Of a DNA stretch of 64,000 nucleotides, positions 40,485 through 55,902 are shown one piece after another (position 1 is the first letter of the stretch; every line of letters begins with the position of its first letter). A model generated the notes under the pieces. The model saw only the letters and a program-made list of their open reading frames with translations. It did not search any database and was not told the origin of the DNA. The DNA is taken from the NCBI GenBank assembly GCA_023853785.1, contig JAJIRX010000715.1, positions 1-64,000 of the forward strand, read 5' to 3'. A program made the position numbers and the translations under genes. This DNA comes from Psilocybe azurescens. Taxonomy: Eukaryota; Basidiomycota; Agaricomycetes; Agaricales; Agrocybaceae.

Positions 40485-40685
40485 GTCGTGCAGGTAAGGT
40501 CAAGAGGTTCAAGAGTCAAAAGAAGCGGCAAGAATTTCAGATACGATAGCTTGTGTGCCAGGATGTCTGGTGATAAAAGGTCATCAGCGTGGGAATGTGC
40601 GTTTGTATTCACCTTCACCTCCGTCAACCCTCATTGTCGACAACGCCTCCTTGTTCGACATACCTTCCCTTGGAAACTTTTGCTG
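40485..40685. promoter_or_regulatory. Divergent promoter, SET gene / CK2 alpha
   Basis: 201 bp between outward-facing start codons, so promoter and both leaders must be compressed here. Confidence 0.5.
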
Positions 40686-42092
<1,407 letters not shown>

Positions 42093-42802
42093 TACTTGCC
42101 AGCGAACCCTTTTGTAACTTCCTGTTATTCCCATTGTACGTATCAAGTATATATAGATCCGTTATATTTAGCTTCACCATATTATCCAAACCCGTGGATG
42201 TTCGTTATCAAGGTATGTTCACTCTGAAAGCTAATGTGAGGCATGCTGACGTCGTGTTAAGCCGAGGAATCGAAGGCTGCATGAGGTTTCCAACCATAAA
42301 TTCAAAACTTCGGAACATCTCTGAACATGTTCTCCCCACATTGTAAGATATTCTGGCACGTGGTAAGAAACTGCCGTGGTCCATGTTGCCAGTTTATCAT
42401 GCTTATCCTCTTATCCAGAGTTTAACAACTAAAGGAAACTAAGCACCAGACCTTATTATAGTACGCATGAACGCCCACCTGAACACAGGGTCGTATGCAA
42501 CTTGAACAGACTTCCTTCTACAAAATCCACAAGACCTCCGGGGTTGTGCTAGAAAAAGTTCTTTTGTGAACTTGAAGCTAGTATGAGGCACGATGTTTGC
42601 CACGACTATTTCTATGAACAAGCAGCAGGAAGTCTTCTGCTGAACTTCTGTTCGCCCTCAACCGCGTGGAGGTTCTATTTCCCTCGTGCAAGCTACGCGT
42701 CTTCTTCGAGATACTATGGATTGCGGCTTGTATCAGACCTATTTAACAGAAGTGTTCCGCGAGTAGACAGACCATATAACCGGAAGACCCAACATCTTGT
42801 GT
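42093..42802. other. Intergenic
   Basis: Between CK2 alpha and the first chitinase. Short plus-strand frames (for example 42583-42873) run into the chitinase start but lack any family resemblance; probably promoter and leader. Confidence 0.4.
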
Positions 42803-45248
42803 ATGATGTTCGCATTTCAGATCCTCTTGTTGATCTCTGGACTCCTGTCCTTTCTGCAAGCTGTCGCCTTTGATAACACCCGCTTTGATAATGTTTGTTG
42901 TGGAATCAATATCTTTACTGCGATCTATCTAATCCTTCCCCTAGGTTGCCGTGTACGATATATTTTTTCTTCTTTCATGACAGATATCCAATGATAAAAT
43001 AGTTATTGGGGCCAAAACTCGTATGGTGCTGTCAACACTGGTAACACAGCCAATTTCCAGAAGACGATCTCCTTCTATTGCAACGTAAACGACCATTTTT
43101 TCAAGTTAGGGTAGTTAACTCATGCTGCACAATTCTAGGATAATGCCATCGATGTATTTCCGATCGCATTTTTGAATGTTTTCTTTGGTACCGGCGGCGC
43201 TCCCTCGATCAATCTTGCAAATGTGAGGAAATCATACCATTCACGACGCCCTTTCTGATCATCCTTAACTTTGAAGACATGCAATCCAACAGACAACGCG
43301 ACATTTCCCGGAACACAGCTTCCCAATTGTGGATCTCTTGCGCCAGATATCTCTGCATGTCAGGCGAAGGGCAAGATAGTTACTATCAGCTTGGGCGGAG
43401 CAACGGGAGCCGTTGGTTTCCAGTCAGATGATCAGGCCACCACATTTGCCCAAACCATCTGGGATATGTTCCTAGGAGGCACCTCTCCGACTCGCCCCTT
43501 CGGAAGCGCTGTTTTGGACGGGTGAGTAATTTAAATATTTTGCTGTGATACGCACTCACCCATCATCAAGTATCGATCTTGATATTGAAGGCGGTGGCTC
43601 AGACCACTACAGCGTCTTTGTCAACAAAATTCGCTCCCTTGCTTCTGGCGCATCAAAGAAGTACGTAGCCTTTCATATGGACTGTCCTTTCAATCTAAGG
43701 GTTTCTTGCAGATATTATGTTACCGCCGCACCTCAATGCGTTTTCCCGGATGCAGCACTTGGTGGGGTTCTCAATACCGCAAGCTTTGATGCCATCTATG
43801 GTGAATCCTAAAGTACTTTATGTGCATCTAGTCATCTGACCTATATCTTAGTCCAGTAACACATTGTTATATTCACTTAGCAAAAGCTGATCACTGATGG
43901 CCTTCGCATATAGATTCTATAATAATTACTGCGGTCTACAGTCATTCGGACAAGCTGCCGTAAGTTATTTCGTTTACTCGTTACTCCCTCTCCTGAAATA
44001 ACTCCACCGTTACTGCATTCTAGAATTGGAATTTTGGCATCTGGTTTGTCGCGCTACGATAAAATGATGTTCGATCTTCTAACTATGCATATATAGGGAC
44101 GACTGGGCCCGTACTACAAGCCCGAACAAGAACGTCAAAGTCTATATAGGAGCACCAGCATCCAGCTCGGCTGCAGGATCAGGATATGTGGCTATCGGAA
44201 CTCTGAGTAACATCGCAGTACAAATGCGTCAAAGTTTCCCTTCCTTCGGAGGAGTGATGCTCTGGGATGCATCTCAGGCATACGGTTTGTAATCGTGCAT
44301 GTCAAGTTAGCTTTTATTGATACTTTTTCAAGCCAACGGTAGATACGATCTAGCAATCAAAAATGCTCTAGCGGGTGCTGGAGGGACTGGATTTACATTC
44401 CCGGCCTGTACTGCTCCTGCCTATGTTGCGGGCACTAACTATGCTGGAGGATCACAGGTCTCCTTTGGGGGTATGTCGTCTAAATACTTGTCCACAGAAC
44501 GTGTTACTCACTTTTACAACCAGGTACATTTGGCAGGTTTTACCTTCTCTTTTCTCAGTCAAACGTCTATCCAACGCCCTTATTTGTAGGCTAAATGGTC
44601 CGCTTCTTCGCAGCCGGCCAATAATCCCAGCGGCGAATGGAGCGCGAGTGAGTATCAATGGCGGTACCGATCATCTCTGTTACTGATGATTATCTTGCAG
44701 TAAGTGCTTGCGGAGGACCTTCTCTTCCACCGTCTTCATCCTCGACGACCACCAAACCAACCTCAAGCCCCACGAGCAAACCAGTATCGACTACAACCGT
44801 GCCAACAACTAAATCGTCCTCCAGTGTCACCACGGCTTCACCTACGTCTACGACCTCCTCTGGAGGACAATGTACAGGAATTTGCGGCCTGGTCCAATAG
44901 CGTGGCGTATCAAGGCGGTTCTCAAGTAGTTTACAGGTTATATCTTGTGCCATATTCTCGTTAACATCCAGCTGACCGCTGTTCTATGTACAGTTCTCAT
45001 TCGTGGACAGCGAAATGGTGGACTGAAGCGGACATTCCGGGAGGTCAGTCGTTTACCTCGGCTTCTTTATATCCGTTGAATCGAGCATTGTCCGCCCACC
45101 GCACATAGGTTCTGCCGGTGTTTGGACCGACAACGGCCCGTGTGGGTCATCCCTCCAAGCCACGGCGACTTTTCCCGTTCAGGATTCTGCTCCTTCTTCA
45201 CATACTGAAGGTTTACCTATCGTCAAGTCTCGTTTCTTTCGCATTTGA
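42803..45248 (+). CDS. GH18 chitinase with two CBM5/12 modules
   Basis: Secreted class III-type endochitinase, acting on cell-wall or exogenous chitin. ATG at 42803: MMFAFQILLLISGLLSFLQA is a signal peptide. GH18 domain: VAVYWGQNSYGAVNTGNTAN; ISACQAKGKIVTISLGGATG; catalytic motif LDGIDLDIEGG (DxDxE, about 43515-43590, split by an intron); [47 protein letters not shown]. Two carbohydrate-binding modules follow: APAYVAGTNYAGGSQVSFGG with YIWQAKWSAS, and a second with AWSNSVAYQGGSQVVY and HSWTAKWWTEADIPGGSAGV. A Thr/Ser/Pro linker separates them. Ends IVKSRFFRI, TGA 45246-45248. Frame breaks at T3 44881-44883 (should be T2) and at the G5 donor run near 44467-44471. About 14 exons. First of a tandem pair. 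Confidence 0.92.
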
Positions 45249-45700
45249 TTCGATATTATGGAGCTTTTCTCCTTCTCGTTAGAAATAAAGTGTATTTTTA
45301 TTATCTGATTATTCATTTTTCAACAATACCCGCCAAGTCTGTCTGTTACGACCTTGTTTCCATTTTTGGACCCATTAAACGTGCTATCTCCCACGACTTC
45401 TTTCCTTCATTCTGCAACATATGGACGAAGTTAAGGCACTGCGTGAATTAATGCTTCGACATGCTTCGACCCAAAAACATCAGCGTGTCTGGATTTCTAG
45501 AATATCACACATGTGGAGCCGGCACTTTCCAATTTGTATATTTCCCCGCTAGATTGTGCCACCTCAACAATCTTTGACTGCTAACAGTTTACTCATTTCC
45601 CAGATATGAGCAGACGTAGACGTGTCAATCCAGGGGAATACCATTCACATTTAAAGTCTGTTCGAAATTTACATAGAATGCGTGTGCTTCCCGCCCCACC
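45249..45700. other. Spacer between tandem chitinases
   Basis: 452 bp of non-coding sequence: 3' UTR of the first and promoter of the second chitinase. Contains a short direct repeat ATGCTTCGAC (about 45451-45471). Confidence 0.45.
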
Positions 45701-47641
<1,941 letters not shown>

Positions 47642-48693
47642 TTAAACGACATCCACATGTCCATGGGTCCTGCACGACGTAATCATGATTCCTCAACCAA
47701 CATATTTGAAACGCAAGACGGGAAAATGCTGACACGACCTTCAAATAAATCAAGCTGTATATTTAACACTCCGGTCTGGCACCGACGGCTTTATCATATG
47801 CCCCCATTCCTCGGTCTACATCCAACTGTATTTATCAACACCGCTATGTATAAACGTTCTAAAAATGTTTTGTAACGCGATTTTTTCCGTTTCGGCGGCC
47901 TTCGCGTCAGTATCTGCTATGCTATAGATGCATTTAGCTAGGCATGAACTTCCGAATACCACGATTGCATCATCTTGTTGCCGTCTCAATTGCGTCCCAG
48001 ACAAGAATATCGCCTCAGAGTCTAGGATCCCTAAGTTGGGCGACGAAGCCCTCCATTTAATGTACCTTCTGACGTGCTTCCGGGTCGCTATCCCGACACG
48101 ACTATTCTTTCTAGGTCTCCAGACGTTCAATAGAAACTTGGAAAGCTCGATAAGAAACACTTTATATATATGCCATCATTTGACTCATTAATGGCGAGCA
48201 CGGACGAATGTCCGGTTTGACCAAAACCTGCATGATGTGCCGGATATAACATGCAGCTATCTTGGACTGTCAGATGGCTCAGGAAAATTTCTACAAGTTA
48301 TAATTGTGTTTAAATCAGGATGGCGCCAAGATCTATTCTAATTTTATCGTCTCAAAGGGCTTCTTTTACCGTGAGTATCTGTGAGTAAGCATATGCTGGT
48401 TAATCTTATATTTTATATTTAAGTAAGTCTACTTGTGACATATATTGTTACCCAAGGATCGATGGCCTGTTAGATTAGGCTGTTGTACACCCACGATATC
48501 TTTGCGAATACTAGACGAAGTTATTCATAGTGTCGTAAAGTTGTACGCGTCCCAAGTTACAGGTAGAAAGTGATATGTAAAGCCAAGAGAATCAAGAGAG
48601 AATCAAGGATGTTGTACACGGTGTTAGAGATGGGCGTGTGCATTTGTGTTGTACTGGCCCACGTTAGCTCAAGATGTCGTTGAAAAGATATAG
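47642..48693. other. Intergenic, convergent side
   Basis: 1.05 kb between the second chitinase and the exonuclease stop. A 114-codon minus frame (47816-48160) has no recognisable domain. Nothing else seen. Confidence 0.4.
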
Positions 48694-50193
48694 TCAAGAA
48701 TTACTCGCATCCTCGCCAGGGGGATAATCTGGGCGACGATAATTCCGGTATCCGTTTCTAAAGCGATTTGGATTTGACTGAGAAAAACTTCGGTCTCCAG
48801 AATTAGGACCTAGTCGAGTCCCGTCATTGCGACCTCTATTATTGGAAGGGAGTCCGCTATTGCGCGTGGCATCATCATGGAACTGCGCAGAAGATCCCGT
48901 TGAGAAAACACCGCTGTGTTGGTTATGCGCCGCACGCAGAGGCATGTGCGATGTTTGAGGGGTGCTATGATATTGATGATGTGCTCTGCTTCTGTTGGTC
49001 TGGTACTGGTCAGACCCGTTGCTAAATCTTTCTTCGTTCTGAGCTTGTCCCTGGTAAGCGGCCCCATAGGGATGGCTTAGCAGACCATTGCGAGGACGAC
49101 GTTCGACCTCTCTTCCTGAAGACGGATGCGGATGACTGTGGTCTCTTTTATGATACGACTTGGAGCTGTCTCTATTCTCAACTTTGTTATGAGATTCTGC
49201 GTCTTGATTGTCGGCTGACCTGGGTTCTCTGGGAACCCTTGGCGGGGGCGGACCAGGATCGTAGTTAGGATTGTGCGCATGCCAGGAAAAGCCATCAGAG
49301 TTCAAAAGTCGGCCTGAGACTAGATTGAAGCTATACCAAACGCTTTCTGGTGGATCTTGAAGCAAAGGTATCATTCCTTCTAACTTCTTGTAAAGGATAT
49401 ATCCGGCATGGGCATCGTTACTAGCATCTATATGAACAGTGAGAAACGGACTAACAATAGAGGAAAATATAAGAATAGACGCTGACATTCAAGTTGGCGA
49501 TCGTCTAAAATTGCTTCCCAGTTGCTGCGCGTGGTTTTGCCCTTTGGTAGCAAGCGAAACTCGTAGCTTTCGATGAGTCGGGCGAGTCCGAGGGGATTGT
49601 TGTACTTTCCTTTCCAACGAGCATTGTCCACCGTACGAGCCAAAAGTGACAAATCGACGCAATTGTATACTGGAACATGACAATCATGATAAATTTTCTT
49701 TACATCGTCTGAGAAGAGAAATCCTTCTTGAGCATTAAGAAGACCAGATATAAGAGCGATCTGACTTTGTATGGCAACACCAGCCTTTACGACGAGGGGA
49801 TTTGCCAGAATTTCTGCTAATTTTGAAGGAAACTCTGCAGAACAAAACATGATTACCACGGTAGTGATCTCCAAAAATCGCCGAACCTGGCGATTTAGAA
49901 ATTCTGACAAGGGTGTAAATTGATCTACCTTTCATGGCTGTGATTTGCAAAAGGAATATGGTATCATGATTGGAAAGCTGTACCAGGGCGACAGGATTTT
50001 CTGTAGCCCCTTTGCGATAGGTGGGTTTCCATTCGAGATCGAAACCCAATACCTGAGGACCAGATCCGAGCTTAGCAAGTTCCAAGTTTGCCTGTTGGTG
50101 ACTGCGTATATAGAGTAGTCTAATATTGGGGTTGTATTCTGACCATGAGTATAGAAGAGTAGGAGACGGGGCGGGTGGTGGTGGGTTGGACAT
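48694..50193 (-). CDS. DEDD-family 3'-5' exonuclease with low-complexity tail
   Basis: Predicted nuclease of the Werner-exonuclease/RNase D (DEDDy) superfamily. ATG at 50193: MSNPPPPAPSPTLLYSWSEY. Exo I motif: VLGFDLEWKP (DxE). Then ENPVALVQLSNHDTIFLLQI, an intron, EFPSKLAEILANPLVVKAGV, VKKIYHDCHVPVYNCVDLSL (Exo II region, aspartate in CVD), GLARLIESYEFRLLPKGKTT, and after an intron splitting the Tyr codon YASNDAHAGYILYKKLE (Exo III YxxxD). The C-terminal about 190 residues (48694-49270) are rich in Asn, Arg, Ser, His and Gly, hinting at RNA binding or disorder; I do not know this tail from characterised exonucleases. End at 48694-48696. No frame break seen. Confidence 0.85.
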
Positions 50194-50797
50194 GGCGGTA
50201 AGAGAAGAAGAGAAGGAATAGACTTTGTGAGGTTAGATTGTAGGTATGACTAAAAGCGGGATAGGAGGGTTGGAATGATATGTGAAAAGCCGAAAGAACG
50301 GATGCTTGGCGTACAAGTTTATAAAAAGGTGAAGTGATTGACTGGGAGAGGAGGAGCCGTGTATTCTGGCAATTTTAGCACATCCCTCATTGGAAGCTAT
50401 ATTAGGACATGTCACTTAAAGGTCACTTCTGTGTAACACACCGTCACGGCCCAAGAAACGTAAAGCCGGCCAAGGAAAACACGCAAGGCACACCTTTCTT
50501 CAATTCAGAAACTCACATTTCCCGTCCGCTCGACCATAGCTGGCTCTGCACATATAGCAGTATATCCGAAATGAACTCAATGCTCTACAGATACCTCACA
50601 GCCGTCCTTATGTGTTTGAGCTATATGTGTTCTATTCTTGGCTCCGAGCATTTTCCAGTTTCGAAAATAGCTCAGCATTCAAAGGTCTTGGCAAAAGTCT
50701 TGGATATACACAAAAATAGGCCACTGCTGCACGACTTAAAAGCAACCTCTGGGCGAACCCTCAGATTCTTGGCCCCGTCGCACCTTTCAACCAAACC
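50194..50797. promoter_or_regulatory. Divergent promoter region
   Basis: 604 bp between the outward-facing starts of the exonuclease and the next plus-strand gene. A 130-codon plus frame (50409-50801) runs through it but has no family resemblance. Confidence 0.4.
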
Positions 50798-51649
50798 ATG
50801 AATTCCTCCACTGCCCATCACCATTCTCACCCAGGTTCTTCCGCCGCTATGCACAAATACCCCACAGACGACATGAGGCGCTTAGTCTCTTCTGCTCATT
50901 CCGCTCTTGACCAGGTCCGTCCCTGTCTTATCAATCCCTCACAGAGCACCCCTTGACCCCTTGCCTATCTTCTATAGCAACCTGCCCCAAGTTTGCGCGA
51001 AATTCTTCTTGCATACAAGACCAAAGGCGATGGCGATCGCGAAATGTTAATTGCTATGCTCAACGCAAAGACGGCTGAGGACCAGGTTAGTGTCGCTTCC
51101 GCTAGTTGTCATTTCTCATAGCTCAATCCTCTTCCCCTTTAGCGGCAGGCATCCGTAGCATCACTGCAACGCACCCTGCTTGAAATTTGCCAGCATTCTT
51201 CTCCTTCTGAATCTATTCATTCAAGTTCGCGATCCTCCAACTATCATTACCCGACACCTGGTTTTACCCAGTCACCCCGTCCTTCGGAACAGCTGCCTTC
51301 TCGTCGTATGCACCATCGTCATCGTGTAACGTCCGGCAGTCGTTCGCCACCACCGTCCCGAATGCACTCCCATATGCCGCCGAGCAGAGATGTACCTATG
51401 TCGCATCACTCAGAACACCCACGTAAACGTCATCGTTCATCCCATTCACCTCATATATCTCATGCCGGCGTATATGAATCATCACATCCATCTGAACAGT
51501 TTCCTCCGTCTCCCTACTCGTCGTCAGAGCGCAGTAACTCAGCAGAATATTCACCGCGCTCAAGGGGTTCGATGACTATTGGCTCTCTTCTTTCATCCGG
51601 TCCCAGTCGAGAAATGAACGGAGATATTTCGATTCAAGAACGTGATTGA
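50798..51649 (+). CDS. Conserved-looking protein of unknown function
   Basis: I do not recognise a named family. ATG at 50798: MNSSTAHHHHSHPGSSAAMH. Two introns (about 50915-50979 and 51087-51141) join DDMRRLVSSAHSALDQ to QPAPSLREILLAYKTKGDGD and REMLIAMLNAKTAEDQ, then ASVASLQRTLLEICQ. This N-terminal part is predicted helical and regular; it reads as a small folded domain. The rest is disordered: Ser/Pro/His/Arg-rich (RKRHRSSHSPHISHAG, SPPPSRMHSHMPPSRDVPM), ending MNGDISIQERD with TGA 51647-51649. The basic KRHR stretch could be a nuclear signal. The splice joins keep frame and both introns have good boundaries, so the gene is probably real. Confidence 0.7.
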
Positions 51650-54130
51650 CTGGACATTTCGTCTTTTCTCTTTGTATTTACCCAATATTTTGCATTTCCT
51701 CTTCGACATTATATATATATGTTGTTACAATATATCTTTACTGCTGTTTATTCGATGCCATAGCTAAATGTATATAACTCGCTGGTAGCTCAGTTGTAGC
51801 CAAGCTGTTCTTGTGTTGTCGTGTCATCAAGAGTAGTCCTCATGTAATGGGAATCAATTATGATTCATCGCCATCTTATTGCAACTTATAAACCCAAATG
51901 TCCATCGCTACACAAACTCTTAGCAAGAATCCGGGCCTTTTTTGGATGGTGCGGCATCCGTGATTATCTCGGATTGTTACATATGTATGATCTTGAAACG
52001 TCCAAGTTAATTAAGAAAGCGCGCAAAATGACCTGTCTGCCAGTAGTCTGTGTGCAAGCTTTGGTCTAGGTGGTTTCTCGATCTAAAAGACTGCCTAAAT
52101 ACCTGTCCTTGACACTTCTGAATCTGCGACATTCGAGTCGTTCCACGCTTAGCCTGACATTAAAACTTAGAACCATGAAATAGGGCGGTCTCGGTGTGAT
52201 CTTTTGTCTATCATTATCCAAGATTTTTTTGACAACTGGGGATATGCATGCAAAACATACAACCTTGGCACCGACTAAAGTTCGACAACCAGAGACAACC
52301 AGCTACAACCAGCCGCATCAAGAGCGGACAGACACATGTAATATGTTGAGCTATTTTTGGCACTTAGCCTGGGCGTTTGATGATGTTTTCTTGATTTAAG
52401 ATGAGTATGCGCAGTGATTGCTGTGAGCTGTAGGCTGCTGTGTCAGCCTCTATTACTCTCCTTGTCGAGTTCCGGACCTTCCGGTGTCATTATGTAGACC
52501 GTGTTCCGTATCGAGGGCTTTGTTGGGGAGGCAAGCGCGACGATAGGACCTATAGGTGGAATGAATGAAATACCCACAAGGCCTGCTTACTCTTGGAAGT
52601 GAGTGTTGAGACCTGAATAGTGAAGGCTCCTAAAGGAAAAGGAATCAAGGGATACAATAGCATCAAGACCACTTGCCAAGTTTCGATTCGGGACCGAGGT
52701 GGGACAAGACTTAACCTGAACTAAATGCGTCTTCAGCCGAATGTAAAAATGGGTACCAAGGGATCTCTAACGGCGGTTCCTTGGCCAAGCTATGGTCACT
52801 GGCCAGGAACTTGTGCTTCAGAGCCAAGATTCTTGTCACGCGTGTATTGCACAATCTCCTGACAAGATTAGAAACAAGACATTAAAGATAAGTATACACC
52901 GAAAAAGCCTTTTCGACTCGGAACGTGTAAGCAAAGTAAAGTAAAAGATAGTATAGGAGTTGGTGGGATCCGGTCGTCCCGGACTCGCTTAATGGGCACA
53001 ACTTGGGCACAACTAGTTTGCCGTGTCCCAAGGACAGTGACAGATGTGTGATTATCTAAAAATAGATTTGTCACGCATCGATCTATAATTTTAGACTCGG
53101 GCGTGCGGCGAGGTATGTAATAAGATTTCAAAAGGTTAAGGTGGTATTCATTCCACACGATACTCAAGTAAAGGGGTTATATGCGTAAACACATCCTAAA
53201 GTACAAAAAAATTGCGGGCAAAATGTAATACTGTACACATCTATTTGCATTATGCTTATGCTTATGTATGCTGCCTTTTCCAGCCAATCAAGTATACCGA
53301 TACACAACCTGGAGCATCACAAAAACTCGTTGACTTGGCGGCTCAAATCTATGGGCTATGGGGATGTATTGGTCAGGTATGGGTTATGACAGGTTCGACT
53401 GTACTTGCTTATTTTCGACCCAGGCAACTTGTTGAGGACTAGGCTTCTTCTCAAGATCGAACGTCAATGCCTTAGTGTAATTAAGTATTCATGACTGCCG
53501 TTCAAAACTTCGCGAATTGGCGCGGAACGCAAGCGAAGCATGTACCAGAATTAAGATTTCGAAGAACGTTCACGACTATAATTGGCATACATAACCCGTT
53601 CCGAGCTCTTCGAAATCTAAACGGCTTGTAGTCGCAAGAAGTAATGAACATGCCAAAACTTAACCACTGTCTTAGTACGCGTATGTTCACAAATATGTCG
53701 AACACTGCATAACTGTCTGACAATCTATGCCAGTTCATGCCCAACGCTTTCCCGATGCCCAAGGAAATGTCAATAAAACAATGAAACAGACTGTACATTG
53801 TTGGAGTTCAGAAGGGATGACTTACCTGACTCAAGCTTTCGAGCGTGTAACAGCCGGTTACGTTAATTGATAGAGGCATTGCAAGTTATATATAGCAACT
53901 TTTACAACTGGTTCAACTTTGGTTCAACTCCATGGAAAGTTCAAACAGCTCAACCCTGTGTGAATCACATGACGTCGCTCTAAGTTCAATGTCCGCAAAT
54001 GGCATCGAAACATGTTTTTGTACACTCACACATCCAACCTATTCAAGGCTTTTGCTAATGCGACACTGTACACCTTCCTTATCATCCATATATAGTGAAT
54101 CAGCAGCAGCGCATTTACCCTGAAGTATAG
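51650..54130. other. Gene-poor region, 2.5 kb
   Basis: Only short frames on both strands and no recognised protein. Contains an (AT)n run (about 51711-51720), a small CAACCAG repeat (about 52288-52315) and a weak tRNA A-box-like sequence near 51782 without a B box. A non-coding transcript is possible but there is no direct evidence. Confidence 0.4.
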
Positions 54131-55756
54131 ATGTTGGACGATGAGTTCGACAATCTTCCGGACGAGTTTGCCGATATACAAGGTGTAGATTGGGCACAGC
54201 TTCTGGCAGGGCCGTCCAACGCGCGTGCAGAAGGACGTCCTGCGGAATCTCCTCACGAAAACGTTGAAGATCCATTACCTATTTCACCTCATTCCAACGA
54301 CTCTTCCCTATATTTCCCTGACGATGACCTGGATTCTGCTTTCTTAGCTGAACTTGACCAGGTCGAACAAAGAGTAATAGGAGCTTCTCAAGTTGCATCT
54401 TCTAGCCTATTGGGTGGAGGTATTTTTACTTGTTTAAGCTTGTATCAAGTATTAGCGTTTCTAAGGATGGCGTTTCCTACTCTGCAGGCATGCCTCAAGT
54501 TCATGGTCCATCTCGTACCGGCGGATCCGCATGTAAATAATTGGTGTTTCAATGGACTGTCTTATTATGCGACTGATCGAGCCTATATTGACATAGCTTC
54601 TGTGCATGCACCAAGTGGTGAGTTCTGTTCTCGTGTAATGTTTAACTTCCACTCTGACAGTCCTCTTGCAGCCGTTGCGCCACAACCCCAGTCACACGGT
54701 GTAATAGAGCTACGAGGGTCCCATCACCTTGCAAGTTAGTTTCCTTTTCATTACGTGCTGGTACCATGTGTTGAACGCTTATATTCTATTATTAAGCAGC
54801 GGGTATATGTATGCTTAGAACCCTGCTCTGTATATGCACACCAGCGACTAATTACTAGCCGTTGACAGCCTCCTCTCCTCAGGAAACGAAGAACTCCAAT
54901 GCTGAAGCACGCGCCAGAGAACACGTTGAACAAACTTTCACTATACCCATCAAAAGGGCACATTCAAACGAACCCCCCATATAATTTCGCCCAAACGGAA
55001 GGGGAAAATGAAAGCCGATAATGAAATGCAACAGATTCTGGCCAGCTATGAGGATGAACTGACCTGTCCTATGTACGTCGATCACATTTTCGTTGGAGGA
55101 AACTTGTTTAAAGCGAAATCTTAGATGTTGTGATATTTTGTGAATCTCACGTTCCCCATATATCCGATACAAAGTAACTAATTAAACCAAAGTGTCGCTT
55201 CTCACGTAGGAAATCCTTGCGGACATACATTCTGTGGCGATTGTGGCTGGCAATGGCATGTTCAAAACGTAAAAAAAAAAAAAAAGGATTTCATTTTCAA
55301 CGATAGTTGGTCTGACGTGGGTACTTACAGAAAAAGAAGGCGTGTCCTTGTTGCCGCATTGATTTGGCGGACTCCATGCCTATGATACCGAATATTGCCA
55401 TGGATAACACAGTGGAAAAGCACATTAAGGCTCTCGCCCTCAGTGGTACCCGGGAATGGGAGCCTGGTGGGCAAAAGTTTCGGGAATGGGAAGGTCGAAA
55501 ACAGTGGGTGTGAACTGATCATGTACGCGTATTATCTCTGAATACAGTGTACAGAGCATGGTGTAAAGGTGCTGCGAAACGAGAGCAACAGAAGAAGGCA
55601 CGACGAGTAGTCAAGCCGGTGACTACCTTTGAGATTTTTGATCCTCTTAACTGGTTGCAAATGGGAGATAATGAAGAAGACGACCCTGACTACATGGATA
55701 GCGACGTCGAGCTTATTCCAAGGCCTATTCACCGGGCTCGACGTCGGAGGGGATAA
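54131..55756 (+). CDS. RING-finger protein (probable E3 ubiquitin ligase)
   Basis: ATG at 54131: MLDDEFDNLPDEFADIQGVD, an acidic N-terminus, followed by several small exons in Ser/Pro-rich sequence. The RING domain is assembled over three exons: DELTCPI, CCDIF (about 55101-55120), VASHVGNPCGHTFCGDCGWQ (about 55194-55250), and, after an intron carrying a 15-A run (55271-55285), KKKACPCCRIDLADS. The metal ligands follow C3HC4 (CxxC, CGH, CxxC, CxxC). A basic, Lys/Arg-rich helix (AAKREQQKKARRV) and an acidic tail ending HRARRRRG come after; stop 55754-55756. A frame break at C6 54973-54978 (expected C7) interrupts the reading before ISPKRKGK. Target proteins unknown. Confidence 0.82.
55271..55285 (+). 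repeat. A15 run inside an intron of the RING gene
   Basis: Fifteen adenines directly after the GT donor at 55269. It is intronic, so its length does not affect the protein. Confidence 0.8.
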
Positions 55757-55902
55757 TGAGGAGACTTGGGTAGCTATTATTGTACCTATGATTGGTGATG
55801 TCAATGACGTCACTGTGTCTCTACCCTGCACTTTGGTTTCAGTACACAAAACTAGTTGCACTTGGGTCTGTACCCGTCCCCTAACAGCCTACAGTTCCTT
55901 CT

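Noticed and set aside
51780..51810. TGGTAGCTCAGTTGTAGC resembles a tRNA A box
   Set aside because: No B box (GGTTCRANNCC) and no acceptor stem pairing within 100 bp downstream.
55271..55285. A15 run as the tail of a retroposed gene
   Set aside because: It sits inside an intron directly after a GT donor, with RING-coding exons in frame on both sides.
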